Positions 8,107 through 17,221 of a stretch of 64,000 bases of DNA are shown here, piece by piece (the first letter of the stretch is position 1; each line of letters starts with the position of its first letter). The stretch covers positions 124,001-188,000 of the forward strand of contig NZ_VISR01000005.1 of NCBI RefSeq assembly GCF_007827595.1, read 5' to 3'. The notes beneath the pieces were generated by a model. That model had not been told where the DNA came from and ran no database searches. It saw nothing but the letters and a program-made list of their open reading frames with translations. The stretch comes from Streptomyces sp. BK340. GTDB taxonomy: Bacteria > Actinomycetota > Actinomycetes > Streptomycetales > Streptomycetaceae. The position numbers and the translations under genes were made by a program.

Positions 8107-9138
8107 ATGGCGCTCACGCTCTACGTCGACACCGCGCGCTGGCGGGCGCACCACAAGCACGTGCAGGAGCAGTTCCCGGGCCTCGTCCCGGTCTGCAAAG
8201 GCAACGGCTACGGCTTCGGGCACGAACGACTGGCCGAGGAGGCCACGCGCCTGGGATCGGACATCCTCGCCGTCGGCACCACGTACGAGGCCGCGCGCAT
8301 CAAGGACTACTTCAGCGGTGACCTGCTGGTGCTGACGCCGTACCGGCGCGGTGAGGAGCCCGTCCCGCTGCCGGACCGGGTGGTCCGCTCGGTGTCGTCG
8401 ATCGACGGCGTGTACGGCCTCGTGGGCGCCCGTGTCGTCATCGAGGTGATGTCCTCCATGAAGCGGCACGGCATCAGCGAGCAGGACCTGCCGCAGCTGC
8501 ATGCCGCCATCGAGAACGTCCGGCTGGAGGGCTTCGCCATCCACCTGCCGCTGGACCGCACCGACGGCTCGGACGCCGTCGAGGAGGTCATCGGCTGGAT
8601 GGACCGGCTGCGGGCGGCCCGGCTGCCGCTGCACACCATGTTCGTCAGCCATCTCAAGGCCGAGGAACTCGCCCGGCTCCAGCAGCAGTTCCCGCAGACC
8701 CGGTTCCGCGCCCGCATCGGCACCCGGCTGTGGCTGGGCGACCACGAGGCCACCGAGTACCGCGGTGCCGTCCTGGACGTCACACGCGTGGCCAAGGGCG
8801 ACCGTTTCGGCTACCGACAGCAGAAGGCGGCCTCTGACGGCTACCTGGTGGTCGTGGCAGGCGGTACGTCGCACGGGGTGGGCCTGGAGGCCCCGAAGGC
8901 CCTGCACGGCGTCATGCCGCGGGCCAAGGGCGTCGCACGGGCCGGCCTCGCCACGGTGAACCGGAACCTTTCTCCGTTCGTCTGGGGCGGCAAGCAGCGC
9001 TGGTTCGCCGAGCCGCCGCACATGCAGGTGTCGATCCTGTTCGTCCCGTCGGACGCCCCCGAGCCCACGGTCGGTGACGAGCTCGTGGCCCATCTGCGGC
9101 ACACCACCACGCAGTTCGACCGGATCATGGACCGCTAG
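8107..9138 (+). CDS. Alanine racemase-like PLP-barrel protein
   Basis: The 343-residue protein begins with a fold-type III PLP barrel. The lysine that binds PLP in alanine racemases is seen as CKGNGYGFGHERLAEEA near residue 36, and the sugar-phosphate-like segment VIEVMSSMKRHGI follows. The C-terminal half keeps RIGTRLWLGD but is shorter and more divergent than in true Alr. Housekeeping alr is normally elsewhere, so a different amino-acid racemase or a binding protein is possible. It lies 83 bp after femX in the same direction and ends in a strong hairpin, so the two genes are probably one transcription unit for the cell wall. Confidence 0.7.
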   Translation: MALTLYVDTARWRAHHKHVQEQFPGLVPVCKGNGYGFGHERLAEEATRLGSDILAVGTTYEAARIKDYFSGDLLVLTPYRRGEEPVPLPDRVVRSVSSIDGVYGLVGARVVIEVMSSMKRHGISEQDLPQLHAAIENVRLEGFAIHLPLDRTDGSDAVEEVIGWMDRLRAARLPLHTMFVSHLKAEELARLQQQFPQTRFRARIGTRLWLGDHEATEYRGAVLDVTRVAKGDRFGYRQQKAASDGYLVVVAGGTSHGVGLEAPKALHGVMPRAKGVARAGLATVNRNLSPFVWGGKQRWFAEPPHMQVSILFVPSDAPEPTVGDELVAHLRHTTTQFDRIMDR

Positions 9139-9157
9139 TCCGGGCTGCCGAAGCGAA

Positions 9158-9188
9158 AAGGCCGTACACGACGTTCGTGTACGGCCTT
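9158..9188. terminator. Terminator after the racemase-like gene
   Basis: A perfect 14-bp stem (9158-9171 with 9175-9188) with a CGT loop. It is followed by a T-rich stretch and lies between convergent genes. Confidence 0.8.
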
Positions 9189-9247
9189 CTTCGTGCCCGC
9201 CGAGGGGCCCCACAGGGTGCCGAGGGGGGTACCGAAAGGGTGTTCGC

Positions 9248-10780
9248 TCAGAGCGAACGCCCCCTGTGCGATGGCGTATCCGGCCTTCCCCAGTCCACCT
9301 GAGGTGCGTCGAAGTGGGCGGCGTGCCGCGGGGGACGGGTCGCCGCCCCGAGTACGAAGACGTCCTCCGCGCCGTCGAGCACCCCGCCCGAGGGGTCGTC
9401 GTCGCCCGACCGGCGCACCACGTCCCGCTCGGGCATGAGGATGTCGCGTACGACGACGACGCACAGGTACAGCGTGCCCAGCAGGTGCAACATGATCGCC
9501 CAGTGGTAGCCCTGCGTCGGCAGACCCTTGTGGGCGTCTCCGCTGGTCGTGTAGGCGAGGTACATCCAGATACCCAGGAAGTACGCCACCTCGCACGCCT
9601 GCCAGATCAGGAAGTCCCGCCACTTGGGCCGGGCGAGGACGGCCAGCGGTACCAGCCACAGGACGTACTGCGGGGAGTAGACCTTGTTGGTGAGGATGAA
9701 GGCCGCCACCATCAGGAAAGCGAGCTGGGCGAAGCGCGGCCGGCGCGGGGCGGTGAGCGTGAGGGCCGCGATGCCGAGGAAGCACAGCACGACCAGCACC
9801 GTTGCGGCGGTGTTCACGAAGTCGGTGGTGGGCGGGTTGCTGGAGTTCTGCGCCCAGATCAGCCAGAAGGAGCCGAAGTCGACACCCCGGTCGTGGCTGA
9901 ACGTGTAGAACTTCGACCAGCCCTGGAAGGCGAAGAGCATCACCGGCAGGTTCACGACGAACCAGGCGACAACGGCTCCGCCCACGGCCTGGAAGAACTC
10001 CCGCCACTTGCCGGCCCGCCAGCACAGCACCAGCAGCGGGCCGAGCAGGAAGACCGGATAGAGCTTGGCGGCCGTGGCGAGCCCCAGGAGGACTCCGAAG
10101 GCCAGGGCACGGCCCCGCGACCACATCAGCATCGCGGCGGCCGTCAGAGCCACCGCCAGCAGGTCCCAGTTGATGGTGGCGGTGAGGGCGAAAGCGGGCG
10201 CCAGAGCGACCAGCAGGCCGTCCCAGGGGCGCCGGCGGTGGGTGCGGGCCACACAGACGGCGATGGCGGCCGCACAGGCCATCAGCATCCCGGCGTTGAC
10301 GAACCAGTACCACTGCTCCTGGTGCTGGATGGTGCCGCTGCCGGGCGTGAGCCAGGCGGCCACCTCCATGAACACACCGGTCAGCACCGGGTATTCGAGG
10401 TAGTCCATGTCGCCCGGGAGCTTGTCGAAGTACGGCACCAGGCCATCGGCGAAGCCGCGCCCCTGATAGAGGTGCGGGATGTCCGAGTAGCAGGCGTGCG
10501 TGTACTGCGAGCTCGCGCCGAAGAACCAGGCGCTGTGATAGCACGGCGCCTTCTGGACGAGGCCGAGCGCGAACATGCCGATCGCGACGAGCGCGACGAC
10601 CCGTACGGGGGTCCACCAGGTCGTCCCGAGCAGGGCGCGCCGCCCGATGGGACCACCGATCAGTTCACTCCCGGCCGCGGCGACCTCGTCCTCCCTGGTC
10701 GGCCGCACCGGCTCCGCACCGGCAGGCCGCACGGGCTCGGGCTCGTGCACGCTCGCGGGCGTCATCTCTGCACTGGGCAT
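9248..10780 (-). CDS. Polytopic glycosyltransferase of the DUF2029/GT87 type
   Basis: The 510-residue protein has about ten hydrophobic helices. An early loop after the first helix carries short aromatic stretches (HACYSDIPHLYQGRGF) and a conserved PYFDKLPGDMDYLEYPVLTG cluster, as in polyprenyl-phosphate-dependent GT-C mannosyltransferases. Such enzymes mannosylate lipids or secreted proteins on the outer membrane face. The mycobacterial orthologous region also places a GT-C protein beside the class A PBP. The ATG at 10778-10780 with GGCAGGA upstream is preferred. The long frame starting in the parS site (reading MFHVKR) is an artefact of parS translation. Confidence 0.78.
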   Translation of the reverse strand: MPSAEMTPASVHEPEPVRPAGAEPVRPTREDEVAAAGSELIGGPIGRRALLGTTWWTPVRVVALVAIGMFALGLVQKAPCYHSAWFFGASSQYTHACYSDIPHLYQGRGFADGLVPYFDKLPGDMDYLEYPVLTGVFMEVAAWLTPGSGTIQHQEQWYWFVNAGMLMACAAAIAVCVARTHRRRPWDGLLVALAPAFALTATINWDLLAVALTAAAMLMWSRGRALAFGVLLGLATAAKLYPVFLLGPLLVLCWRAGKWREFFQAVGGAVVAWFVVNLPVMLFAFQGWSKFYTFSHDRGVDFGSFWLIWAQNSSNPPTTDFVNTAATVLVVLCFLGIAALTLTAPRRPRFAQLAFLMVAAFILTNKVYSPQYVLWLVPLAVLARPKWRDFLIWQACEVAYFLGIWMYLAYTTSGDAHKGLPTQGYHWAIMLHLLGTLYLCVVVVRDILMPERDVVRRSGDDDPSGGVLDGAEDVFVLGAATRPPRHAAHFDAPQVDWGRPDTPSHRGRSL

Positions 10781-10816
10781 GGGCCACATCCTGCCGTACC
10801 TGTCTAGGAATACGCC

Positions 10817-10851
10817 GAGGGCCGCCGCACCTCCTGGGTGCGACGGCCCTC
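10817..10851. terminator. Terminator after the PBP gene
   Basis: An interrupted stem pairs GAGGGCCG with CGGCCCTC and CGCACC with GGTGCG around a short loop. It lies on the minus-strand path between the PBP stop and the GT-C start, directly beside a parS site. Confidence 0.65.
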
Positions 10852-10865
10852 GTTTCACGTGAAAC
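10852..10865. promoter_or_regulatory. parS centromere site
   Basis: Perfect GTTTCACGTGAAAC between the GT-C and PBP genes. Confidence 0.93.
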
Positions 10866-10909
10866 ACCCTTGGCGGGCGATATGGCCGCCAATCGGTCAG
10901 ACTGCCTGG

Positions 10910-13573
10910 CTAGCCATTCTGACCTGCGAAGATGCCTCCGTTGCCATTGCCTCTGCTGCTGCCGCCGGTACCGGTGGTGTCGGTGACTGTCGGCGTGGGT
11001 GTCGTCCCACCGTCCGTGCCACCGTTGCCTGTGCCGCCGCCGTTGGTGTTACAGCTGTTGCCCCAGCCGAACTGGCAGGAGTCGCTCGGCGTCGGAGACG
11101 GGGACGTGACCGTCGCGCTCGGCGTCGGGCTCGGCGAGTCGTCCGGCGTCTGGCTCGGCGTGATCGTGACCGAGGGGGTCGGGGTCGGCGCGCCCACCTC
11201 GTCCTGGACCTTGCCGATCTCTGTGGCGGGCGGGAAGCCCGAATCGTTGCTCCCCTGCAGCGCGGCCTTCATGTACTCGGTCCACACCGACGTCGGGATG
11301 TCACCACCATGGATCGACGGGACGCCCGCCGTGCCGTTCATGGACAGCAGCTTGTGGTCCTTCGGGTTCTCGCGGAACATCGCCACCGAGGTGGACAGCT
11401 GCTGGGTGTAGCCGACGAACCACGCCGACTTGTTGCTGTCGGTGGTACCGGTCTTGCCCGCCGCCGTACGGCCCAGGGCCTTGGCGTTCTGACCCGTACC
11501 GTTCTGGATCACGTTCTCCAGGACGTCCGTGACGTTGTTGGCGATGTTCGCGTCCATCGGCTGCTTGACCTTGGGCTTGGTGAAGCCGGGCTGGTCCTCG
11601 CCGTCCTTCTTGACGCGGATCACGGAGTACGGATCCGCCTGCTTGCCGGACGCCGCGAAGGTCGCGTAGGCGTCGGCCATGCGGATCGCGCTGGGGGTGG
11701 AGGTACCGATGGCGAACGACGGGTTGAGCGTCGACATGGTCTGGTCGAGAATGCCGGCCGACTGCGCGACGTCCCGCACATGCCTCATCCCGACATCCAT
11801 GCCGAGCTGGACGAACGGCGTGTTGACGGACTGCTCCATCGCCTTGCGCAAGGTGATGTACCCCCACTTGTGAGGGCTCTCGTTGTTCTGGAAGAAGTTC
11901 GTGTTGTCCTTGTTGAGGTAGGGCGTCCCGTCCGGGTTCATCACCTTGAGGTGGTCGTTGCCGTTGTACTTGCTCAACGGGGAGATGCCCACACCGTTGG
12001 ACTTGTAGGTGCCGTACTCCATGGCCGCGGCCAGCACGAACGGCTTCCAGGTCGAACCGACGGGGACACCCGAGGTGTCGGCGTTGTTGGTGAAGTGCCC
12101 GTTCTCGTAACCGTCACCGCCGTAGAGGGCGACGATCGCGCCGTCCTTGGGCACCACCGACGCCGCACCGAACTGGACGTACTTGTCCAGGTCGCGGCGC
12201 TTCGGGTCGATGCGCGCCTTCTGGATCTTCTTCACGGCCGCAGCCAGGGCGTTGACCTTGTCCTTCTTGAAGGTCGTGTAGATCTGGTAGCCGCCCTTGT
12301 CGAACTGCGCCTCCGTGATCTCGGAGTGGTTCAGGACGTACTTCTTCGCCGTGTCGGCCAGGTAGCTGATCTGGCCGGTCATGCCCTTGGTCGCCTTGCG
12401 GCCCTGGGGCATGGGGTACTTCTTGATGGCGTCCTGGTACTGGACGTCGGTGAGGTGATGGTCCTTGTGCATCTCACCGAGAATCCAACGCCAACGCTCC
12501 TCGGAGCGCTTGCGGTTCGCATCCTGGGTCGCCGACTTGTCCAGGTCCGGGTTGCCCGCCGGGTCGTAGTAGGTCGGGCCCTTCAGCAGCGCCGCGAGGA
12601 CGGCGCACTGGCTCGGCTTGAGCTTGACCGCGTCCTTGCCGTAGTAGGTCTGGGCGGCGGCCTGGATGCCGTAGGCACCGCGGCCGTAGTACGAGGTGTT
12701 CAGATAGCCCTGGAGGATCTGCGGCTTCGAGAGCTTGGCACCCACCTTTATGGAGATGAACATCTCGCGGAACTTGCGGGTGACGGTCTGGTCCTGGCTC
12801 AGGTACGTGTTCTTGACGAACTGCTGGGTGATGGTCGAACCACCCTGCGTCTGACCGCCTCGCGCCATGTTGGCCAGGGCCCGGGCGATACCCATGGGGT
12901 CGACACCCGAGTCCTTGTAGAAGCTCTTGTTCTCGGCCGAGATCACCGCGTACTGCATGGCCTCGGGGATCTTGTCGATGGTGACGTTCTGCCGGTTGAC
13001 GCCGGTGCCCGTGGCCACCATCTGAGAGCCGTCGGCCCAGTAGTAGACGTTGTTCTGCGACTGGGCGGCGATGTTCTCGCTGGGGATCTGCACCATCGCG
13101 AAGCCGATGCCGACCGCGGCGACGAGAGCGCCGACGAAGCCGATGAACAGCCCCGAGACGAGCTTCCAGGACGGCACCCAGCGGTGCCAGCCGTACTTGC
13201 CCGACCGCGGGTAGTCGATGAACCGCTTCTTCCCCGGCGCTGCCGTGGCACGACCTCTGCCGCGCCCGGGACCGGTCGGTCCGCCCGGACCGCCGCGCCG
13301 GCCACCCGGACCTCCGTTGTCGGCCGCACGGCGCCTGCCGCCGCCTCTCTGCGCCGCCCGACGGGCCTCGGCACGGCTGCCGTAGGGGCGCTCCTCACCC
13401 CCCGAGCCGTAGGGATCCGACCCCTGGGAACTGGAACCATAGGAGTCGGCAGAAGACCCGGTGGCGCCTCGCGGTGCCGCACGGCGGCCGGAGGACGGGC
13501 CGGGCTGGCCGCCTCGGGCCGCGGCACGTCCGCCTCCCTGCGGCTGCGGCGGTTTGCGACGGTGCTCGCTCAT
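10910..13573 (-). CDS. Class A penicillin-binding protein (transglycosylase/transpeptidase)
   Basis: This bifunctional peptidoglycan synthase has 887 residues. A basic, Gly/Arg/Ser-rich cytoplasmic tail (1-130) precedes one transmembrane helix (about 134-160). The GT51 domain shows ISAENKSFY near residue 209 and GGSTITQQFVKN. The transpeptidase domain shows STWK near 507 (nucleophile), SVN, and KTGT near 707. A Thr/Pro/Ser-rich tail with TPTPS runs, probably extracellular and flexible, ends the protein. The ATG at 13573 follows GAGGAG. A frame upstream adds 33 residues without a better site. The gene is the counterpart of mycobacterial ponA1 in a similar neighbourhood. Confidence 0.94.
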   Translation of the reverse strand: MSEHRRKPPQPQGGGRAAARGGQPGPSSGRRAAPRGATGSSADSYGSSSQGSDPYGSGGEERPYGSRAEARRAAQRGGGRRRAADNGGPGGRRGGPGGPTGPGRGRGRATAAPGKKRFIDYPRSGKYGWHRWVPSWKLVSGLFIGFVGALVAAVGIGFAMVQIPSENIAAQSQNNVYYWADGSQMVATGTGVNRQNVTIDKIPEAMQYAVISAENKSFYKDSGVDPMGIARALANMARGGQTQGGSTITQQFVKNTYLSQDQTVTRKFREMFISIKVGAKLSKPQILQGYLNTSYYGRGAYGIQAAAQTYYGKDAVKLKPSQCAVLAALLKGPTYYDPAGNPDLDKSATQDANRKRSEERWRWILGEMHKDHHLTDVQYQDAIKKYPMPQGRKATKGMTGQISYLADTAKKYVLNHSEITEAQFDKGGYQIYTTFKKDKVNALAAAVKKIQKARIDPKRRDLDKYVQFGAASVVPKDGAIVALYGGDGYENGHFTNNADTSGVPVGSTWKPFVLAAAMEYGTYKSNGVGISPLSKYNGNDHLKVMNPDGTPYLNKDNTNFFQNNESPHKWGYITLRKAMEQSVNTPFVQLGMDVGMRHVRDVAQSAGILDQTMSTLNPSFAIGTSTPSAIRMADAYATFAASGKQADPYSVIRVKKDGEDQPGFTKPKVKQPMDANIANNVTDVLENVIQNGTGQNAKALGRTAAGKTGTTDSNKSAWFVGYTQQLSTSVAMFRENPKDHKLLSMNGTAGVPSIHGGDIPTSVWTEYMKAALQGSNDSGFPPATEIGKVQDEVGAPTPTPSVTITPSQTPDDSPSPTPSATVTSPSPTPSDSCQFGWGNSCNTNGGGTGNGGTDGGTTPTPTVTDTTGTGGSSRGNGNGGIFAGQNG

Positions 13574-13875
13574 CGAACGATTACTCCTCGGGCAGGCGCA
13601 CCCTTGCGCGCCTGGAACGGCGGCTGGTTTCCGGTCCCCCCGAAGTACGGATGTGGTCGGTTCTGCATTCACCCGTACTGCACCGAGGACGACGACGCCC
13701 CCCAGGCGTCACTTGGTTCCCGGTGGCGTGCATGCCGCACAGACTACGCACCGCCAAAACCTGCCGAGCCCCGAAGTTCACCCCAAAACAGGCAACTCGC
13801 TTCCAACGAATCGGTGATGTGATCCCGTTCACCGTCCTCCCTCTTGTCGCATACGGAAGGCCGCTCTATCGTCTG

Positions 13876-13896
13876 GATGTATCGAGTCGATACATC
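13876..13896. promoter_or_regulatory. Operator-like inverted repeat upstream of the PadR gene
   Basis: GATGTATCGA and TCGATACATC form a perfect 10-bp inverted repeat about one central G. PadR family members bind dyads built on ATGT/ACAT half-sites, so this is the likely autoregulatory operator, 40 bp upstream of the padR start. The rest of the 13574-13936 gap holds the divergent PBP leader and no gene. Confidence 0.7.
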
Positions 13897-13936
13897 AGCG
13901 CGAGATAAAGACGCTGCGGACCGAGAGGAGGCGATC

Positions 13937-14617
13937 ATGAGCCGGCGTTCCGGCATCCTTGAGTTCGCCGTGCTCGGGCTGCTGCGCGAGTCCCCGATGC
14001 ACGGCTATGAGCTGCGCAAACGACTCAACACGTCTCTGGGTGTGTTCCGGGCGTTCAGCTACGGGACCCTCTACCCCTGCCTCAAGACGCTGGTCGCCAA
14101 CGGCTGGTTGATCGAGGAAGGCAGCACCCATGAGGACGCCCTCGCCGCTCCCCTCGCCGGACGCCGCGCGAAAATCGTGTACCGGTTGACGGCAGAAGGT
14201 AAGGAGCACTTCGAAGAGCTTCTTTCACAAACCGGTCCTGACGCGTACGAGGACGAGCACTTCGCCGCACGGTTCGCCTTCTTCGGGCAGACGTCGCGCG
14301 ATGTGCGCATGCGCGTGCTGGAGGGCCGGCGCAGCCGCCTGGAGGAGCGCCTGGAGAAGATGCGCGCCTCCCTGGCGCGCACCCGGGAGCGCCTCGACGA
14401 CTACACGCTTGAGCTCCAGCGCCACGGTATGGAGTCCGTGGAGCGCGAAGTGCGCTGGCTGAACGAGCTCATCGAGAGCGAGCGGGCCGGTCGGGACCTG
14501 AAGGGTTCCGCACCCGGGGGGTCCGCTCAGCAGGACACCACAACTGGAGCGACGGGCGGCCTGCCCCGTCCCGGGGAAACCCCCCGGACGGATACGCCCG
14601 GCGACACCGCCACGTGA
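13937..14617 (+). CDS. PadR-family transcriptional regulator
   Basis: The 226-residue protein starts [18 protein letters not shown], then [10 protein letters not shown], the PadR winged-helix signature, and [16 protein letters not shown] (the wing and recognition helix). A long helical C-terminal part ([23 protein letters not shown]) is typical of the PadR dimerisation coiled coil. A Gly/Thr-rich tail ends it. The ATG at 13937 follows GAGAGGAGG. It lies 43 bp before the inositol-phosphate synthase gene. The same pairing occurs in mycobacteria (Rv0047c/ino1), so it may control inositol supply. The effector is unknown. Confidence 0.9.
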   Translation: MSRRSGILEFAVLGLLRESPMHGYELRKRLNTSLGVFRAFSYGTLYPCLKTLVANGWLIEEGSTHEDALAAPLAGRRAKIVYRLTAEGKEHFEELLSQTGPDAYEDEHFAARFAFFGQTSRDVRMRVLEGRRSRLEERLEKMRASLARTRERLDDYTLELQRHGMESVEREVRWLNELIESERAGRDLKGSAPGGSAQQDTTTGATGGLPRPGETPRTDTPGDTAT

Positions 14618-14660
14618 GACCCACTCAGGGCCTCACTCGTACACACAGGGAGCAACCGGA

Positions 14661-15743
14661 ATGGGTTCGGTTCGCGTAGCCATCGTCGGCGTGGGCAACT
14701 GCGCCGCGTCGCTGGTGCAGGGAGTCGAGTACTACAAGGACGCCGACCCGGCGTCGAAGGTCCCCGGCCTCATGCACGTGCAGTTCGGCGACTACCACGT
14801 CGGTGACGTCGAGTTCGTCGCTGCCTTCGACGTGGACGCCAAGAAGGTCGGCCTCGACCTCGCGGACGCGATCGGCGCCTCCGAGAACAACACCATCAAG
14901 ATCACCGACGTTCCGAGCACCGGCGTCACGGTCCAGCGCGGCCACACCCTCGACGGCCTGGGCAAGTACTACCGCCTCACCATCGAGGAGTCCGCCGAGG
15001 AGCCGGTCGACGTCGTCCAGGTCCTCAAGGACAAGCAGGTCGACGTGCTCGTCTGCTACCTGCCCGTCGGTTCCGAGGATGCGGCGAAGTTCTACGCCCA
15101 GTGCGCCATCGACGCCAAGGTCGCCTTCGTCAACGCCCTTCCGGTCTTCATCGCCGGCACCAAGGAGTGGGCGGACAAGTTCACCGAGGCGGGCGTCCCG
15201 ATCGTCGGTGACGACATCAAGTCCCAGGTCGGCGCCACCATCACGCACCGCGTCATGGCGAAGCTGTTCGAGGACCGTGGTGTGCGCCTCGAGCGCACGA
15301 TGCAGCTGAACGTCGGCGGCAACATGGACTTCAAGAACATGCTCGAGCGTGACCGCCTCGAGTCCAAGAAGATCTCCAAGACGCAGGCCGTCACCTCCCA
15401 GATCCCCGACCGGGACCTCGGCGAGAAGAACGTCCACATCGGCCCGTCCGACTACGTCGCCTGGCTGGACGACCGCAAGTGGGCGTACGTCCGCCTCGAG
15501 GGCCGCGCCTTCGGCGACGTCCCGCTGAACCTGGAGTACAAGCTCGAGGTCTGGGACTCCCCGAACTCCGCCGGCATCATCATCGACGCCCTGCGCGCCG
15601 CGAAGATCGCCAAGGACCGCGGCATCGGCGGCCCGATCCTGTCGGCGTCGAGCTACTTCATGAAGTCCCCGCCGGTCCAGTACTTCGACGACGAGGCCCG
15701 CGAGAACGTCGAGAAGTTCATCCGCGGTGAAGTCGAGCGCTAG
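14661..15743 (+). CDS. ino1: Inositol-1-phosphate synthase
   Basis: The enzyme converts glucose-6-phosphate to 1L-myo-inositol-1-phosphate with NAD+, feeding mycothiol and inositol phospholipids. The protein has 360 residues, the length of the actinobacterial form. The start [21 protein letters not shown] shows the Rossmann GxGxxx motif, cited only up to NCAAS. Later conserved segments include [31 protein letters not shown] and GGNMDFKN. The ATG has AGGGAG upstream. It follows the PadR gene by 43 bp and is closed by a strong hairpin. Confidence 0.95.
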   Translation: MGSVRVAIVGVGNCAASLVQGVEYYKDADPASKVPGLMHVQFGDYHVGDVEFVAAFDVDAKKVGLDLADAIGASENNTIKITDVPSTGVTVQRGHTLDGLGKYYRLTIEESAEEPVDVVQVLKDKQVDVLVCYLPVGSEDAAKFYAQCAIDAKVAFVNALPVFIAGTKEWADKFTEAGVPIVGDDIKSQVGATITHRVMAKLFEDRGVRLERTMQLNVGGNMDFKNMLERDRLESKKISKTQAVTSQIPDRDLGEKNVHIGPSDYVAWLDDRKWAYVRLEGRAFGDVPLNLEYKLEVWDSPNSAGIIIDALRAAKIAKDRGIGGPILSASSYFMKSPPVQYFDDEARENVEKFIRGEVER

Positions 15744-15810
15744 TCGGCACCACGCGGTGCGCTAGCCCGACAGGCAGGCGCACCGCACAGAACGCTCCTG
15801 CCAGGGCTGT

Positions 15811-15844
15811 GAGGGTCCCCGGGTTTCCTGACCCGGGGACCCTC
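15811..15844. terminator. Terminator after ino1
   Basis: A perfect 14-bp stem (15811-15824 with 15831-15844) with a 6-nt loop. Confidence 0.85.
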
Positions 15845-15866
15845 GGCATATGTGAGGCTTTGCTCC

Positions 15867-17177
15867 ATGCCCGTCGTCCGTGACCTGCGCGTCCTGCTGC
15901 GTCTGCGGGACTTCCGACGCCTGCTGTCCGTACGCCTCCTCTCGCAGGGCGCCGACGGCGTCTACCAGGTCGCACTCGCCGCATACGTCGTCTTCTCCCC
16001 GGAGAAACAGACCTCGGCCGTGGCGATCGCCTCGGCGATGGCGGTCCTGCTGCTCCCTTACTCGCTGGTCGGTCCCTTCGCAGGCGTCCTGCTGGACCGC
16101 TGGCGGCGCCGCCAGGTCCTCGTGTACGGCAACCTGCTGCGGGCGCTGCTGGCGGCGGCCACCGCGGTACTGATGGTCAGCTCCGTGCCGGACTGGCTGT
16201 TCTACGTGTCCGCGCTGTGCGTCACGGCCGTCAACCGCTTCGTCCTCGCCGGGCTGTCGGCCGCCCTGCCCCGCGTGGTCGACGCCGAGCGCCTGGTGAT
16301 CGCCAACTCCCTGTCCCCGACGGCCGGAACACTGGCCGCGACCGCGGGCGGCGGCCTCGCCTTCCTCGTACGGCTCGTGGCGTCGGGCTCCGATGCCGCG
16401 GTGGTCCTGCTCGGGGCCTTCCTCTATCTCTGTGCCGCGCTGAGCTCCCTGAGAATGGCTCCCGCACTGCTGGGCCCCGACCGGGCGCCGGCGCAGCCCC
16501 ACCTACGGACCGCGGTCGCCGACACCGCACGGGATCTCCTCGCGGCCGTGCGGCATCTGGCCGAGCCCCGGCGCCGGGAAGCAGTCTGGGCGCTGGCCTC
16601 CATGACGCTGATGCGCTTCTGCTACGGCGCGCTCCTCGTCCTGCTCCTCATGCTGTGCCGATATGCCCTCGCCGCGACCCCCGACGAAGGACTGCGGTTG
16701 CTCGGACTCGCCGTGGCGGTCTCCGGCGCGGGCTTCTTCGCGGCCGCCGTGGTGACGCCGTGGGCGGTGGGGCGGCTCGGCCCCGGTCGTTGGATCGTGG
16801 TCTGCTCCGGCGCGGCCACGGTTCTGGAGCCTGCGCTGGGTCTGCCCTTCGCCACCGGCCCCCTGATGGTCGCGGCCTTCGTCCTGGGGTTGATCACCCA
16901 GGGAGCCAAGATCGCCACGGACACGATCGTCCAGTCCTCGGTCGAGGACGGTTTCCGGGGCCGGATCTTCTCCCTGTACGACGTCCTCTTCAACATCGCT
17001 TTCGTGAGTGCGGCGGGAGTGGCAGCCCTGATGCTCCCACCGGACGGCCGTTCGGTGGTGCTGGTGTTGTTCGTCGCCCTGATCTACGGCGGGGTCACGG
17101 TGGCCATGGCCCGCTGCGAGGCGCGCCGGGACAGCAGAGGGGGCGATGTTTCACGTGAAACATCGCCCCCTCGCTAG
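15867..17177 (+). CDS. MFS transporter
   Basis: The 436-residue protein has about 12 transmembrane segments. The loop between helices 2 and 3 (VGPFAGVLLDRWRRRQVLV) has the MFS motif A form. The substrate is not evident; related streptomycete proteins are drug or metabolite exporters. I chose the ATG at 15867 because a G-rich site lies just upstream. A GTG at 15852 is the alternative. The 3' end is unusual: the last residues VSRETSPPR are encoded by a parS site, so the gene has been shaped around or has absorbed parS. Confidence 0.85.
   Translation: MPVVRDLRVLLRLRDFRRLLSVRLLSQGADGVYQVALAAYVVFSPEKQTSAVAIASAMAVLLLPYSLVGPFAGVLLDRWRRRQVLVYGNLLRALLAAATAVLMVSSVPDWLFYVSALCVTAVNRFVLAGLSAALPRVVDAERLVIANSLSPTAGTLAATAGGGLAFLVRLVASGSDAAVVLLGAFLYLCAALSSLRMAPALLGPDRAPAQPHLRTAVADTARDLLAAVRHLAEPRRREAVWALASMTLMRFCYGALLVLLLMLCRYALAATPDEGLRLLGLAVAVSGAGFFAAAVVTPWAVGRLGPGRWIVVCSGAATVLEPALGLPFATGPLMVAAFVLGLITQGAKIATDTIVQSSVEDGFRGRIFSLYDVLFNIAFVSAAGVAALMLPPDGRSVVLVLFVALIYGGVTVAMARCEARRDSRGGDVSRETSPPR
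17137..17172. repeat. 36-bp perfect palindrome with parS at its centre, 3' end of the MFS gene
   Basis: The 18-bp arms are perfectly complementary about the centre of the parS site 17148-17161, with GAGGGGGCGAT and ATCGCCCCCTC flanking. It lies at the MFS stop and between convergent genes. A GC-rich stem of this length would also form an RNA hairpin and could terminate both transcripts. Confidence 0.8.
17148..17161. promoter_or_regulatory. parS centromere site
   Basis: Perfect GTTTCACGTGAAAC inside the MFS coding end. Confidence 0.93.
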
Positions 17178-17189
17178 GGCCTCGGTCAT

Positions 17190-17203
17190 GTTTCACGTGA
17201 AAC
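17190..17203. promoter_or_regulatory. parS centromere site in a 26-bp palindrome
   Basis: Perfect GTTTCACGTGAAAC, centre 42 bp from the previous site. The flanks GGTCAT and ATGACC extend it to a perfect palindrome over 17184-17209. It is 19 bp from the CCA-enzyme stop. Confidence 0.93.
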
Positions 17204-17221
17204 ATGACCCGGTCCGCGGTC

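Noticed and set aside
10781..10867. Extension of the GT-C protein starting MFHVKR
   Set aside because: The start lies in parS and the stretch contains the PBP terminator. The ATG at 10780 has a good ribosome site.
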